From Oscillospiraceae bacterium (GTDB taxonomy: Bacteria; Bacillota; Clostridia; Oscillospirales; Oscillospiraceae): DNA of 64,000 bases. A program made the translations under genes and the position numbers. Within the stretch, counting starts at the first letter, position 1, and the number at the start of each line of letters is the position of its first letter. The notes beneath the pieces are model-generated. The model saw nothing but the letters and a program-made list of their open reading frames with translations. It searched no databases and was not told the origin of the DNA. Shown here one piece after another: positions 26,212-34,623 of the stretch. Location of the stretch: contig JAFRER010000021.1 of assembly GCA_017434755.1 (NCBI GenBank), positions 186,001-250,000 on the forward strand, in the 5' to 3' direction.

Positions 26212-26403
26212 TTATTTCTCTTCGATCTCCAAATGGTCCAGCGCAAACTCCAGACTCATCATCAGAAATTCGTTTCTCGTGCGCCCGGTCCTGGCCGCGA
26301 TCTCGTCGATCGTGCGCAGCATATCCTTGGGCATCCTCATGGAAACCACCGAGGACTCCCCGTTGTACTTTTTCGGCGTTATCTGGAATTTCGGCTCGCT
26401 CAT
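26212..26403 (-). CDS. Ribbon-helix-helix (CopG/Arc-like) regulator
   Basis: The 63-residue protein has a beta strand (SVVSMRMPKD) and two helices (MLRTIDEIAARTG, RTRNEFLMMSLEFALDHLE), the usual CopG/Arc fold that binds DNA as a dimer through the strand. I chose ATG at 26403, with AAGGAG 8 bases upstream, over the in-frame ATG at 26427. It is the first gene of the array and lies just downstream of a promoter and a palindrome, so it probably controls itself and the TIR genes. Confidence 0.8.
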   Translation of the reverse strand: MSEPKFQITPKKYNGESSVVSMRMPKDMLRTIDEIAARTGRTRNEFLMMSLEFALDHLEIEEK

Positions 26404-26425
26404 GTAAGGCTCCTTATTGTTTACC

Positions 26426-26455
26426 ATTGTATTACTTATGTATTCTATCCGTCAA
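26426..26455 (-). promoter_or_regulatory. Promoter at the head of the TIR array
   Basis: TTGACG, 18-base spacer and TACAAT on the minus strand, about 20 bases before the regulator start. The -10 hexamer (ATTGTA on the plus strand) is the same as each half of the palindrome at 26475-26487, so a repressor could bind both. Confidence 0.7.
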
Positions 26456-26474
26456 GCATTTATACTTAAAATTC

Positions 26475-26487
26475 ATTGTACTACAAT
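26475..26487. promoter_or_regulatory. Operator-like palindrome upstream of the array promoter
   Basis: ATTGTA-C-TACAAT is a perfect 6-bp inverted repeat about 20 bases upstream of the -35 box. One half-site recurs in the -10 box at 26426-26431. A dimeric ribbon-helix-helix protein is the natural candidate ligand. Confidence 0.5.
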
Positions 26488-26537
26488 CGTATTTTCTGTT
26501 CAACATAAACAAGATATCCCGAACAGAATTAAATAAA

Positions 26538-26566
26538 AACAGCCATGCAGATTCTGCATGGCTGTT
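26538..26566 (-). terminator. Terminator after the sortase gene
   Basis: A 13-bp perfect stem (AACAGCCATGCAG) with a 3-base loop lies 17 bases past the sortase stop. On the minus strand it is followed by TTTTATTTAATT. Confidence 0.85.
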
Positions 26567-26583
26567 TGTCTGTTTCCCGGTAT

Positions 26584-27468
26584 TTATTTTATCCTCTTCG
26601 CCACAACGGCGAAGCGGCCTTCCTCTGTGTGGTGGCTGCAGGTGGACAGCACCATGATCTCGTCTCCGTAGACAGCGGTCACGCCCGTGTCGTAGATCGA
26701 CTCGGCCTTTGCCTGGGAAACATAATAATTGAACACATTCTCGTCAGAGAGGTCACAATAGTCGTAATAGCGGAAGCCGGGCTCGCCCTCATAATAGATG
26801 CGGCTGTAGAAGCAGGCCATCACCGCGTACTCCCGTTCTTCCGTGAGCGTGTCGAAACGGAACGTCGGGTTCTCGCGCCAGCAGGCGTAATCCGCATACT
26901 CGGGCAGACGGCCGAAGATGCTTTTGTTCTGCATCAGATGGCCGTAGATCAGATAGAAATTGCCGCCGGCGGAGCAGCGCTCGTCCATGAAGGGGATGCC
27001 GCTGACGGAGTCCACACCGTAAAAGTCCCGATTCAGGTAATACTGAGGGCGATCCGGTGAAAACATCACCGGGTAGTTTATCCCAAGTCCCTCCAGATAA
27101 AGCCAGCCGAAGAACTCCGGGTTCATCTCGCTCAGGGTGATGTATTTCCCCAGCAGTTCCTGATCCCGGTATTCCGTCTCTTCAGACTCTTCCTCCGCAG
27201 GCTGCGTGATCTCCACTGTGTCCGCGGAAGATGCGGGTGCGTTCTGCGTGTCGGCCGCCACAATGGCGGAGAGTTCGTCGAAGCCCTGCTGGTCCTTCCT
27301 GTCGGAGATCAGGTCTTTCGCCAGATGATAGGTCGCATAACAGAACGTGACGAACATCAGCGCGAACAGGACGCCCAGGATCTGTATCACAAGATACGGC
27401 TTCCTGCGCTTCTTTCCTTCGGTCTTTTTCCCCTGCTCTGTTGTCTTTTCTGTTTCCTTCCCGTCCAT
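26584..27468 (-). CDS. srtB: Class B sortase
   Basis: The 294-residue protein has a basic N-terminus, a membrane anchor (about 25-45), a linker and a sortase domain (about 105-294). The catalytic set is His177 (YGHLM), Cys277 (LSTCSHH) and Arg285 (EGRFAVV). The inserted helix region between His and Cys and the TCSHHTEEGRFAVVAKR ending fit class B. Sortases attach surface proteins to peptidoglycan or to each other. The gene just upstream encodes a protein with a C-terminal YPATG sorting signal, its likely substrate. Confidence 0.93.
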   Translation of the reverse strand: MDGKETEKTTEQGKKTEGKKRRKPYLVIQILGVLFALMFVTFCYATYHLAKDLISDRKDQQGFDELSAIVAADTQNAPASSADTVEITQPAEEESEETEYRDQELLGKYITLSEMNPEFFGWLYLEGLGINYPVMFSPDRPQYYLNRDFYGVDSVSGIPFMDERCSAGGNFYLIYGHLMQNKSIFGRLPEYADYACWRENPTFRFDTLTEEREYAVMACFYSRIYYEGEPGFRYYDYCDLSDENVFNYYVSQAKAESIYDTGVTAVYGDEIMVLSTCSHHTEEGRFAVVAKRIK

Positions 27469-27499
27469 TTATGATCCTCTTCTATACGCATTATATATA

Positions 27500-27521
27500 C
27501 AGGCGGGATCGCTCCCGCCTG
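27500..27521 (-). terminator. Intercistronic hairpin between surface protein and sortase
   Basis: CAGGCGGG and CCCGCCTG form an 8-bp stem with a 6-base loop, followed on the minus strand by TATATATAAT. The weak tail suggests partial termination or RNA stabilisation, giving more substrate than sortase. Confidence 0.5.
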
Positions 27522-27537
27522 ATCTTTCTTTTATAGC

Positions 27538-29544
27538 TCAGTCTTTGCTTTTGTTCTTCTGCTTCTTCCAGTACATGCAGCCCAAGGCGGCTATCACGCC
27601 CATGCCGACCAATGTCACGCCGGCAAGCACGGCCCAGGCAGCCGTATCTCTTTCGTCGCCGGTGGCCGGATACCAAGAGTTGCCCCAGATATAGACTCTT
27701 GTGGCGGCAGTGCCGTCCCGGAACACGAAGGTGAAGGTGTGCCAGCCGGGAGAGAGCCTCTGCATCGCAGCGGGTATTATCGTAATGATGACGCTGCCGG
27801 CCTTTACGGTGTATTCGTTTATGGGGAGGATATACGAGTCTATATAAATTCCCATGAAGAGGCCCGCGGTATCTTCATCCGCGATGTTCCGCTTGACGGT
27901 AAAGGTATAGGGCAGACCGCTGTATTTAACCCAGCTGCCGTTCGCGCCGCCCGTGACCGTATAGCTTATCGGGACGGCTGCCTTGAAGGTCGCCGTCACA
28001 TACACATTGCAATTGGGCATCACAAAGGTGTTGTTGGATATGGAAATCGGCTCATCATTTACTTTCTGTACGAGAATGGAACCGAGTTCAAATCCGGTTT
28101 CCGGCGCAATGGTGAGCGTAACCGTTGCACCTTCGGGCGCTCTTGCCGCATTTGCGGTGACCGAGCCGTGGGTGGGAGTCTTCACATCCACCAGATAATT
28201 CTCCACGAAATTGGCTACCAGTACTCGGTCGCCGGTAACGGTGAACGTGTAGCTTGCGTCCGTGCTGACAACCTCGCCGCCCACTGTCCAGTTAACAAAT
28301 TGATAGTTCTCGGCAGTTGCTGCAGCCGTCACGGTCGCAGAAGCGTTCTCCGCATATGCGCCGCCGCCGCTGACCGTGCCGACAGTTGTCGGATTCGCAC
28401 TTACAGAGACTGTGTATTGAGTAGGTGGAGTCGTGTCCGCTTCAAAGATAGCTACCAGATCAACATCCTCTGTCACCTCAAAAGAATAGGGATTATCTGT
28501 ACTTACTACCGTTTCGCTCGTTTCGCTTTCTTTCCAATTAACGAAGCGAAAACCCGTTTCAGGATTTGCCGTTACGGTCGCACTTGCGCCGTCATCATAG
28601 CTTCCCGCACCGCTGACCGTGCCGCCGGTTGTCGGATTCGCGCTTGCCGTTACCGTATGCTGGGTCGCGCGAGTCGTGTCAGTTTCAAAGTTGGCTACCA
28701 GATCGCAGCCCGCGGTCACCGGAAATGTGTAACTTGCGACCGTGCTGACAACCTCGCCGCCCACTGTCCAGTTCACAAAATGATAGTTCGCAGCGGCTTC
28801 TGCCGTTACGGTCACACTTGCGCCTTCATCATAGCTTCCCGCACCGCTGACCGATCCGAAAGTTGCCGGATTCGCGCTTACCGTTACCGTATGCTGGGTC
28901 GCACGAGTCGTGTCAGTTTCAAAGTTGGCTACCAGATCGCAGCCCGCGGTCACCGGAAATGTGTAACTTGCGGCCGTGCTGACAACCTCGCCGCCCACTG
29001 TCCAGTTCACAAAATGATAGTTCGCAGCGGCTTCTGCCGTTACGGTCACACTTGCGCCTTCATCATAGTTTCCGCCGCCGCCAGCTGTGCCGCCCTCTGT
29101 CGGATTCGCACTTACAGAGACTGTGTATTGAGTCGGCGGTTCCGGATCTGCCCGCAGAACCGGAGCTTCCGTCCACTGCGCCGTGAAGGTGGTATCATTT
29201 GTCACCGTGGTCACAGAGGGATCCGGCGACCATCCGCTGAACACGCAGCCGGAAGGAGCCGCAAAGGGGCAGTAATTTCCGCTGAGATTGAAAGCGACCG
29301 CTCCTGATTCATTAAAATAAAACTGACAATCTCCCGCATGCTCACGGTCAGCTGAGACCGAGGCGAGGTCATACACCTCATATTTCTGCTCCTCACCGGA
29401 TCCTGTTCCGGGGGCCAGCACAACTTTATACAGCGGATCATCCGGCAGTCCGTCAAACTCGTTCGCAAAAGCGCCAAACGGCAGCAGGTTCAGGCACAGG
29501 AACAGTACAAGAAGTATGGCGGGAATTCTGAATCTGTTTTTCAT
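27538..29544 (-). CDS. Sortase-anchored surface protein with four ~78-residue Flg_new_2/InlB-like repeats
   Basis: The 668-residue protein has a signal peptide (1-27). Its C-terminus carries the cell-wall sorting signal YPATG, a hydrophobic helix and KKQKNKSKD. Between them lie a unique domain (30-130, with one InlB-like FSGWSPD...FTAQWTE unit) and four tandem repeats (about 135-450) of the form YTVSVSANPTxGGTVSGxGSYDEGASVTVTA...FVNWTVGGEVVST. A further divergent unit and a C-terminal unique domain follow. Such repeats form stiff beta-rich stalks on Gram-positive adhesins. I chose ATG at 29544 (GAGGAG 8 bases upstream) over TTG at 29565. It is probably a substrate of the class B sortase encoded next. 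Confidence 0.88.
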   Translation of the reverse strand: MKNRFRIPAILLVLFLCLNLLPFGAFANEFDGLPDDPLYKVVLAPGTGSGEEQKYEVYDLASVSADREHAGDCQFYFNESGAVAFNLSGNYCPFAAPSGCVFSGWSPDPSVTTVTNDTTFTAQWTEAPVLRADPEPPTQYTVSVSANPTEGGTAGGGGNYDEGASVTVTAEAAANYHFVNWTVGGEVVSTAASYTFPVTAGCDLVANFETDTTRATQHTVTVSANPATFGSVSGAGSYDEGASVTVTAEAAANYHFVNWTVGGEVVSTVASYTFPVTAGCDLVANFETDTTRATQHTVTASANPTTGGTVSGAGSYDDGASATVTANPETGFRFVNWKESETSETVVSTDNPYSFEVTEDVDLVAIFEADTTPPTQYTVSVSANPTTVGTVSGGGAYAENASATVTAAATAENYQFVNWTVGGEVVSTDASYTFTVTGDRVLVANFVENYLVDVKTPTHGSVTANAARAPEGATVTLTIAPETGFELGSILVQKVNDEPISISNNTFVMPNCNVYVTATFKAAVPISYTVTGGANGSWVKYSGLPYTFTVKRNIADEDTAGLFMGIYIDSYILPINEYTVKAGSVIITIIPAAMQRLSPGWHTFTFVFRDGTAATRVYIWGNSWYPATGDERDTAAWAVLAGVTLVGMGVIAALGCMYWKKQKNKSKD
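28200..29120 (-). repeat. Tandem 234-bp repeats in the surface protein gene
   Basis: The copies near 28681 and 28915 are 234 bp (78 codons) apart and almost identical for about 170 bp. Outer copies are more diverged. The pattern favours length change by recombination. Confidence 0.85.
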
Positions 29545-29635
29545 CCTGTCTCTCCTCAAAGACAAAGCAGCGCATCATGCGCGGCAGATCAAAAAACGAA
29601 CTGTAATGCATGCTGACTGTATTCTTGTCCTCAAA

Positions 29636-29664
29636 TACATATCAATACAAGATTATTGTATCAA
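29636..29664 (-). promoter_or_regulatory. Possible promoter of the surface protein gene
   Basis: TTGATA, 17-base spacer and TATGTA on the minus strand. An ATACAA-N5-TTGTAT inverted repeat spans the -35 side and the 14-mer shared with 5257-5270 lies at 29625-29638, so the site may be regulated. Confidence 0.45.
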
Positions 29665-29693
29665 AAAGAGGGGCCTACAAATGAACAAACGGT

Positions 29694-29726
29694 AAACAGT
29701 GCCCCGCAAAATGCGGGACACTGTTT
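29694..29726 (-). terminator. Terminator after the duplicated-domain lipoprotein
   Basis: A 15-bp stem with one mismatch (AAACAGTGCCCCGCA) and a 3-base loop lies 10 bases past the lipoprotein stop. Confidence 0.75.
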
Positions 29727-29736
29727 ATTATCCGGT

Positions 29737-31125
29737 TCAGCCTTCAGCCTTTACCGCATTGATGATGCGGGCCTGAGGAGCATTGTACCAGTAGAGGAAG
29801 GCCTCAAGGTCGATCACGTCGCCCTTCTTGAGATCCTTGACCTGTGCGTAGGTCTCGGAATCGTTCCCTGTGAGATAGCGGCGGAGCGTGAAGGTAACGG
29901 GCTTGCCGTTGACCTTGGTCTCAATGTAGAGGTCGGCGGAGGCATCCCACTCGGAATCGACGTCTGCGGTGATCTCAACGCCCTTCACGGCGATGAGCAT
30001 GCTCATCTTCCCGATGAGGTCCTTAGTTCCGAACAGTTCCGTCACATCAAGAGCCGGAGCGATATAGTTTCCGTCCTCGAGCTCGAACTTTCCTTCCGTT
30101 ATCTCCACCTGGCCGGACCACTCGGACTTGTAGCCGGTGACCTTGATCTTCTGGCCGGGAACAAGCTTGGCATACTCCTCCTCGGAGCAGGGGAGCTCAT
30201 AGAGGAAGTACCCGCCCTCGCGGTCCTGCGTATAGACGGTGGCCTTGTCGGCCCACCAGCCTTCCTTGGCCTGAACATATGTCTCCACCGTTACTTCGCT
30301 GTCGAGTTCGGCGGCTTCATATTCGGCATAGGTCATGACGCCGTCAGCCTTGTCGTTCACATTGCCGACGATCTCTCTGGCGACGATACGGGCCTGCGGC
30401 TCATTGTACCAGTATAGGAAAGCCTCGACGTTGACGATATCGCCCGGCTTGATCTCCTTGATCTGGGCATAGATCTCGGAATCGTTGCCGGTGAGGTAGC
30501 GGCGAAGCGTGAAGGTGTATGCCTCGCCTTTCAGAGAGAAGCTGAGATACAGGTCGGAGGAGGCATCCCACGCCTGATCGGGCTCAGCCTCGCAGACAAG
30601 GCCCTTTACCGCAATAAACGCGCTCATGTGCTCTATGAGCTCATCGGTGCCGAAGAGATCGGTCACATCGGCCGCCTCGGCGATCCAGTTGCCTTCTTCG
30701 ACCTCAAAGGTGGCATCGACGATCTCCACCTGGCCTGCCCACTCTGCCTTGTAGCCGGTGACCTTGATCTTCTGGCCGGTGACCAGCTTTTCATAGTCCT
30801 CCTGCGGGCAGTTCATGTCATAGAGGAAGTAGGCTCCGTCCGCATCCTGCGTGTAAACAGTGGCCTTGTCGTTCCACCAGCTTTCCTTGGCCTGAACGAA
30901 GGTCTCAACCGTAACTTCGCTGTCCATGGGGGCGGCGACATACTCGGCATAGGTCATGACACCCTCAGATTTTGCCATGATGTCTGGCTTTTCCGGCTCG
31001 GCGGGAGTCGGCTCGGGAGTGGCCGCGGGAGTCGGCTCGGGCTCGGCGGGCTGCTCCGTCTTGCCGCAGGCGCAGAGGGCAAGGACCATGCACAGTGCAA
31101 GAACGAGCGCAAGAATCTTTTTCAT
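29737..31125 (-). CDS. Lipoprotein with two copies of a ~205-residue domain
   Basis: The 462-residue protein has a lipoprotein signal peptide ending in LCAC (Cys20) and a Pro/Glu/Thr-rich spacer. Two long repeats start at GVMTYAEY (about residues 55 and 262). Each contains ATVYTQDxxGxYFLY, GQKIKVTGYKxEWxGQVEI and TFTLRRYLTGNDSExYAQ, ending with AFLYWYNxPQARI. The GQKIKVTGY portion resembles OB-fold proteins of unknown function common in gut Firmicutes. The role is unknown; it should sit on the outer face of the membrane. It has its own promoter and terminator. Confidence 0.75.
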   Translation of the reverse strand: MKKILALVLALCMVLALCACGKTEQPAEPEPTPAATPEPTPAEPEKPDIMAKSEGVMTYAEYVAAPMDSEVTVETFVQAKESWWNDKATVYTQDADGAYFLYDMNCPQEDYEKLVTGQKIKVTGYKAEWAGQVEIVDATFEVEEGNWIAEAADVTDLFGTDELIEHMSAFIAVKGLVCEAEPDQAWDASSDLYLSFSLKGEAYTFTLRRYLTGNDSEIYAQIKEIKPGDIVNVEAFLYWYNEPQARIVAREIVGNVNDKADGVMTYAEYEAAELDSEVTVETYVQAKEGWWADKATVYTQDREGGYFLYELPCSEEEYAKLVPGQKIKVTGYKSEWSGQVEITEGKFELEDGNYIAPALDVTELFGTKDLIGKMSMLIAVKGVEITADVDSEWDASADLYIETKVNGKPVTFTLRRYLTGNDSETYAQVKDLKKGDVIDLEAFLYWYNAPQARIINAVKAEG

Positions 31126-31182
31126 TTCATTTCTCCTTTTTATATATGTGTTTTATGCGTTCCACATACCTAACCAAGAAAT

Positions 31183-31210
31183 ATTATAGCCCAAATACGT
31201 TACATTTCAA
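31183..31210 (-). promoter_or_regulatory. Promoter of the duplicated-domain lipoprotein
   Basis: TTGAAA, 16-base spacer and TATAAT on the minus strand, about 58 bases before the start. It sits just past the end of the solute-binding protein gene, where no terminator was seen. Confidence 0.7.
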
Positions 31211-31229
31211 CCGGAAAATCACAGCGGGA

Positions 31230-32828
31230 TCATCTTGTTTTCTTCTTCAGCAGACGGCTGAGGGCCCAGACGCCGATCAGCACCCACGCACAGGCAAGAC
31301 AGACGAGCAGGGCCACGGCGGTCTTCGGAAGCGGGCCGAGGTCTTTCTTGCCGGAAGACGTGTTCGTCTCGATCTGGTCGAGGTGCTTGAGGGAGACCAT
31401 CTCATCGAAGAGCTGCTCGATGAACGCATCGTCCACGGTCTTTTTCCTCCTCACGCCCTTCACGGCCTCCTCGATCAGCTGGCCCGCGGCATCCCTGACC
31501 GAGGCCGAACCGTTGAACACAGGGGTGACGAATGTGTTGGCGGTGTTCTCCATAAGGAGCTTCGTTGCGGCGATCTTGATGTCGTAATACTTGTCGTTGT
31601 TCTCCCCTGCCCGCGAAAGATAATCCGTATATTCGTCCGACTGCTGCGCCTTGGAAGTGACAGGGACATAGCCCTCGGTCTCGGCATAGGCCGTCTGGAC
31701 ACCGTTGGAGAGCAGGAACTGGGTGAATAGCCACGAGGCGAGGACCTCCTGCGAGTCCTTCTTGTTGAACACGCACACAGACGGTCCCTGGGAGATCATC
31801 TGCGGATGCTCCGGATCGTACTGGGGGATGGTCATCACGGCGGTGTCGAACTCCACGACCTGATCCTCCGGGATGTCCAGGAGCGGGGCCTTGCTGCCCA
31901 TCCACGTGGCGCCCGCGGTGGAGTCTATGCTGAAGATGTTCTGCCCGGCGTTGAGGTAGTTGGCCGGGTAGCTGGAGATCTTGAAAGTGGAGAAAGAACC
32001 GCTCTTCGAGTGCTCCGCTATCTCTAGGAGGATGTCCTTCGTAGTGTCGTTGAACAGGAGGACGTTGCCGTTTTCGTCGGAGTATGGCGCGTCGAGCTGC
32101 TTGAGCATGGAGATCATCATGTTGTCCGTGGACTTATAGATGAAGGGGATCATGACCTTCTGCCCGTTCACCTTGTAGTTCCCTGCGGAATCCTTCTCCA
32201 TGGCCTTTTCCGAGACCTCCCACACGAAGTCCCAGGTGAGGGTCTCCGGCAGCTCATAGCCGAGCTTGTTCAGCAATGTGACGTTGATGAAGCAGGCCTC
32301 TGTGGAGCGCATGAAGGGCAGAGCATAGAGCTCGCTGTCTATGTAACACTCGTTCAGAAACTCCGGGATCACCTCATCGGGCGTCGGTGAATCGAAGCGG
32401 ATCTCGCTGCCGCCGAGGCCGAAACGTTCGTCGGTGAGCAGGTCGTCGAGCACCACCATGACCTCCGAGCCCGTTTTGTATGTCGCTATATGGTCCGGGT
32501 AGGTAATGCAGACGTTGGGCGTGGTGTCTGTGGAGATGTTGGTCAGAACATCCTGATAGATCCTGCCGTAGTCCGTATAGAGCTTGAGCGTGACAGTGAT
32601 ATTCGGGTAGATGGCCTCAAAGTCCGAGATGGCCTTCCGGTAGATCTCCACCTGGGTCTTGTTCGTGTCGTTCTTGGCCCAGAAAACGATCTCGAAGTTC
32701 CGGTCCGTGTCGAAATGGTCGGGCACCTCGAAGGCGTTCCTCTTCCGCGAGCCGTGGCAGCCCGTGAAGAGGGCGAGCACCATGAGCGCTGTGAGCAGAA
32801 GGCAGAGGGTTTTCTTCAGCTTTTTCAT
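31230..32828 (-). CDS. ABC transporter solute-binding lipoprotein with extra C-terminal membrane helix
   Basis: The 532-residue protein has a lipobox (ALFTGC, Cys24) and an extracellular solute-binding family 1 fold, with FEIVFWAKNDTNKTQ near the start and DFEAIYPNITV following. After about residue 480 a linker leads to a hydrophobic helix (about 500-523) and a basic tail (RLLKKKTR), so it may be fixed to the membrane at both ends. That is unusual for this family. It overlaps the preceding permease gene by 4 bases and closes the importer operon. The ligand is probably a sugar or sugar-phosphate, judging by the permeases, but it is not determined. Confidence 0.85.
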   Translation of the reverse strand: MKKLKKTLCLLLTALMVLALFTGCHGSRKRNAFEVPDHFDTDRNFEIVFWAKNDTNKTQVEIYRKAISDFEAIYPNITVTLKLYTDYGRIYQDVLTNISTDTTPNVCITYPDHIATYKTGSEVMVVLDDLLTDERFGLGGSEIRFDSPTPDEVIPEFLNECYIDSELYALPFMRSTEACFINVTLLNKLGYELPETLTWDFVWEVSEKAMEKDSAGNYKVNGQKVMIPFIYKSTDNMMISMLKQLDAPYSDENGNVLLFNDTTKDILLEIAEHSKSGSFSTFKISSYPANYLNAGQNIFSIDSTAGATWMGSKAPLLDIPEDQVVEFDTAVMTIPQYDPEHPQMISQGPSVCVFNKKDSQEVLASWLFTQFLLSNGVQTAYAETEGYVPVTSKAQQSDEYTDYLSRAGENNDKYYDIKIAATKLLMENTANTFVTPVFNGSASVRDAAGQLIEEAVKGVRRKKTVDDAFIEQLFDEMVSLKHLDQIETNTSSGKKDLGPLPKTAVALLVCLACAWVLIGVWALSRLLKKKTR

Positions 32829-33700
32829 CCCTTGGTGCCTCCTCTCGAAACGCCCTCCATGATCTTCTTGTGGAAGATGAGGAAGATCACGATCAGCGGC
32901 ACGGAGATGGAGACAACCGCCGCCATCATCGCGGGGATGTTTTCACGGCCGAAGCCGTTCTCCCGGATCTCCTGTATGCCGTTAGACACAAGGAAATACG
33001 CCTGGTCATCGGTGATGAGACGGGGCCACACATAGGAGTTCCAGCACTCGATCACCTTGAGGATGATGATGGTTATGATCGTTGGTCTGCAGATCGGCAC
33101 CATCACCTTTAGCAGATACTTCATGTCCGATGTTCCGTCCACCTTGGCCGCCTTGTACAGGCTCTCCGGGATCCCCTCGAAGTTCTCCTTGAGCAGGTAT
33201 ATGTAAAACACGGAGGTCACCGAGGGGAGGATAAGGCCGGCGAAGGTGTTTCGCATGCCGAGGTTGGTGATGGTCTGGAAGTTCGTTATGATGACAAGCT
33301 CGTTCGGGATCATCATCAGGGCGAGGAAGAACGTGAACACAAGGTCCTTTCCCTTGAATTCGAGCCGCGAGAACGCGAAGGCCGCGGGGATGATCACCGC
33401 CATCATGAGCGCCGTGGTTAGCAGCGTGAAGATGGCCGTGTTCAGGAAATACTTTCCGAGCGGGACCGCCGTGAACGCGTCGGCATAGTTCTTGAGTGTT
33501 GGAGAAAGGGTGAAGAATTTGGGGACATACTCGGCGTTATAGGCGCTGTATGTCTTGAAGGAGGTGAGGATCATCCAGTAGAAGGGGAAGAGCACCGTCA
33601 GCGCCCATACAGCGAGGAAGAAATAGATGAGCGTTTTCTTCACGATCCTTCTCGTGCGGGCTTTTTTCTCAATGATTTCGTAATCAAGTCTGTCTTCCAT
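32825..33700 (-). CDS. Sugar-type ABC transporter permease (MsmG/UgpE-like)
   Basis: The 291-residue protein has six predicted membrane segments and the EAA loop typical of CUT1 inner permeases (about 185-205, EGIPESLYKAAKVDGTSD). I placed the start at the second of two adjacent ATG codons (33700), 7 bases after GGGAGG; the first is at 33703. It follows the other permease by 13 bases and overlaps the binding-protein gene by 4. Together they form the channel of the importer. Confidence 0.9.
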   Translation of the reverse strand: MEDRLDYEIIEKKARTRRIVKKTLIYFFLAVWALTVLFPFYWMILTSFKTYSAYNAEYVPKFFTLSPTLKNYADAFTAVPLGKYFLNTAIFTLLTTALMMAVIIPAAFAFSRLEFKGKDLVFTFFLALMMIPNELVIITNFQTITNLGMRNTFAGLILPSVTSVFYIYLLKENFEGIPESLYKAAKVDGTSDMKYLLKVMVPICRPTIITIIILKVIECWNSYVWPRLITDDQAYFLVSNGIQEIRENGFGRENIPAMMAAVVSISVPLIVIFLIFHKKIMEGVSRGGTKG

Positions 33701-33713
33701 CATTCCGCCTCCC

Positions 33714-34604
33714 TCAGTGCTGCACCTTGTTCCTGCTGACGAGGAGATTGATGCAGGTGATCGTGAGGACCACGGCAAACAGGATCAGCGCCGCGGCGGA
33801 CGCGTAGGAGGGGTAGCCTCCGCTGTTTCCGTAGAGCATATCGTATATATAGCCGACCATGGTGTTCATCCCGGCGGCGTTCAGATCCGTGCCGAACAGG
33901 GCAACAGCGTCGCTGTAGGCCTTGAAGGCGCCGATGAAGCCGGTAATGACAAGATAGAATATCATCGGCGAGATCATCGGCAGCGTGATCCTTGTGAAGA
34001 TCCTTCCGGGCGGCGTGGCATCGATCTTCGCGGCGTTGTAGTAATCCTGGTTCACCGAGGCGAGCGCGCTGGTGAGGATGAGGATCTTGAAGGGCATGAC
34101 CACCCAGACCGTATAGAAGCACAGGACGAACATTTTGGCCCAGTAGGGGCCGGTGATGAAGTCCACCGAGCTGCCGCCGAAAGCATTGATCAGGAGATTG
34201 ACGAGGCCCTCGGAATAGGCCGTCTTCTTGAACAGGATCATGAAAACGAGGCCGACGGCGAGGGTATTGGTCACGTAGGGAAGGAAATAGACTGTCTGGA
34301 AAAGTTCCTTCACCTTTTTGATGGAGCTTAGCCCCAGAGAGATCAGCAGAGCGATCCCTGTGGAGAGCGGGACGGTTATGATGACGAGGATGAAGGTGTT
34401 TTTCACCGCCTGCAGGAAATAGGGATCGTGCAGGACGTAGGAGAAGTTATAGAAGCCGGTGCCCCAGAAGGTCTGCGAGGCGGAATTGTAGCCCTCCTCC
34501 ATGGAGTAGACGAATACGTCCACGAGCGGATACACCATGAAGGCTCCGAGAAACAGGATCGCCGGCAGAAGCCAGAGCCAGGCTTTCAGATTTCTGCTCT
34601 TCAT
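33714..34604 (-). CDS. Sugar-type ABC transporter permease (MsmF/UgpA-like)
   Basis: The 296-residue protein has six membrane segments and the EAA motif region (SVNQDYYNAAKIDATPPGR). It is the partner of the downstream permease. The start ATG at 34604 has GAGGGGG upstream; in-frame starts further up lie in the ATPase gene. It begins 19 bases past the stop of the ATPase. Confidence 0.9.
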   Translation of the reverse strand: MKSRNLKAWLWLLPAILFLGAFMVYPLVDVFVYSMEEGYNSASQTFWGTGFYNFSYVLHDPYFLQAVKNTFILVIITVPLSTGIALLISLGLSSIKKVKELFQTVYFLPYVTNTLAVGLVFMILFKKTAYSEGLVNLLINAFGGSSVDFITGPYWAKMFVLCFYTVWVVMPFKILILTSALASVNQDYYNAAKIDATPPGRIFTRITLPMISPMIFYLVITGFIGAFKAYSDAVALFGTDLNAAGMNTMVGYIYDMLYGNSGGYPSYASAAALILFAVVLTITCINLLVSRNKVQH

Positions 34605-34623
34605 TGTTGTTCCCCCTCGACCG

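Noticed and set aside
28200..29120. Direct repeats suggesting a mobile element
   Set aside because: The 234-bp units are in frame within the surface protein and encode its stalk; no transposase or terminal repeats were found.
33701..33778. Longer N-terminus for the MsmG-like permease
   Set aside because: The extra 26 residues are Ser/Pro/Arg-rich and overlap the other permease's end; the GGGAGG site points to the ATG at 33700.
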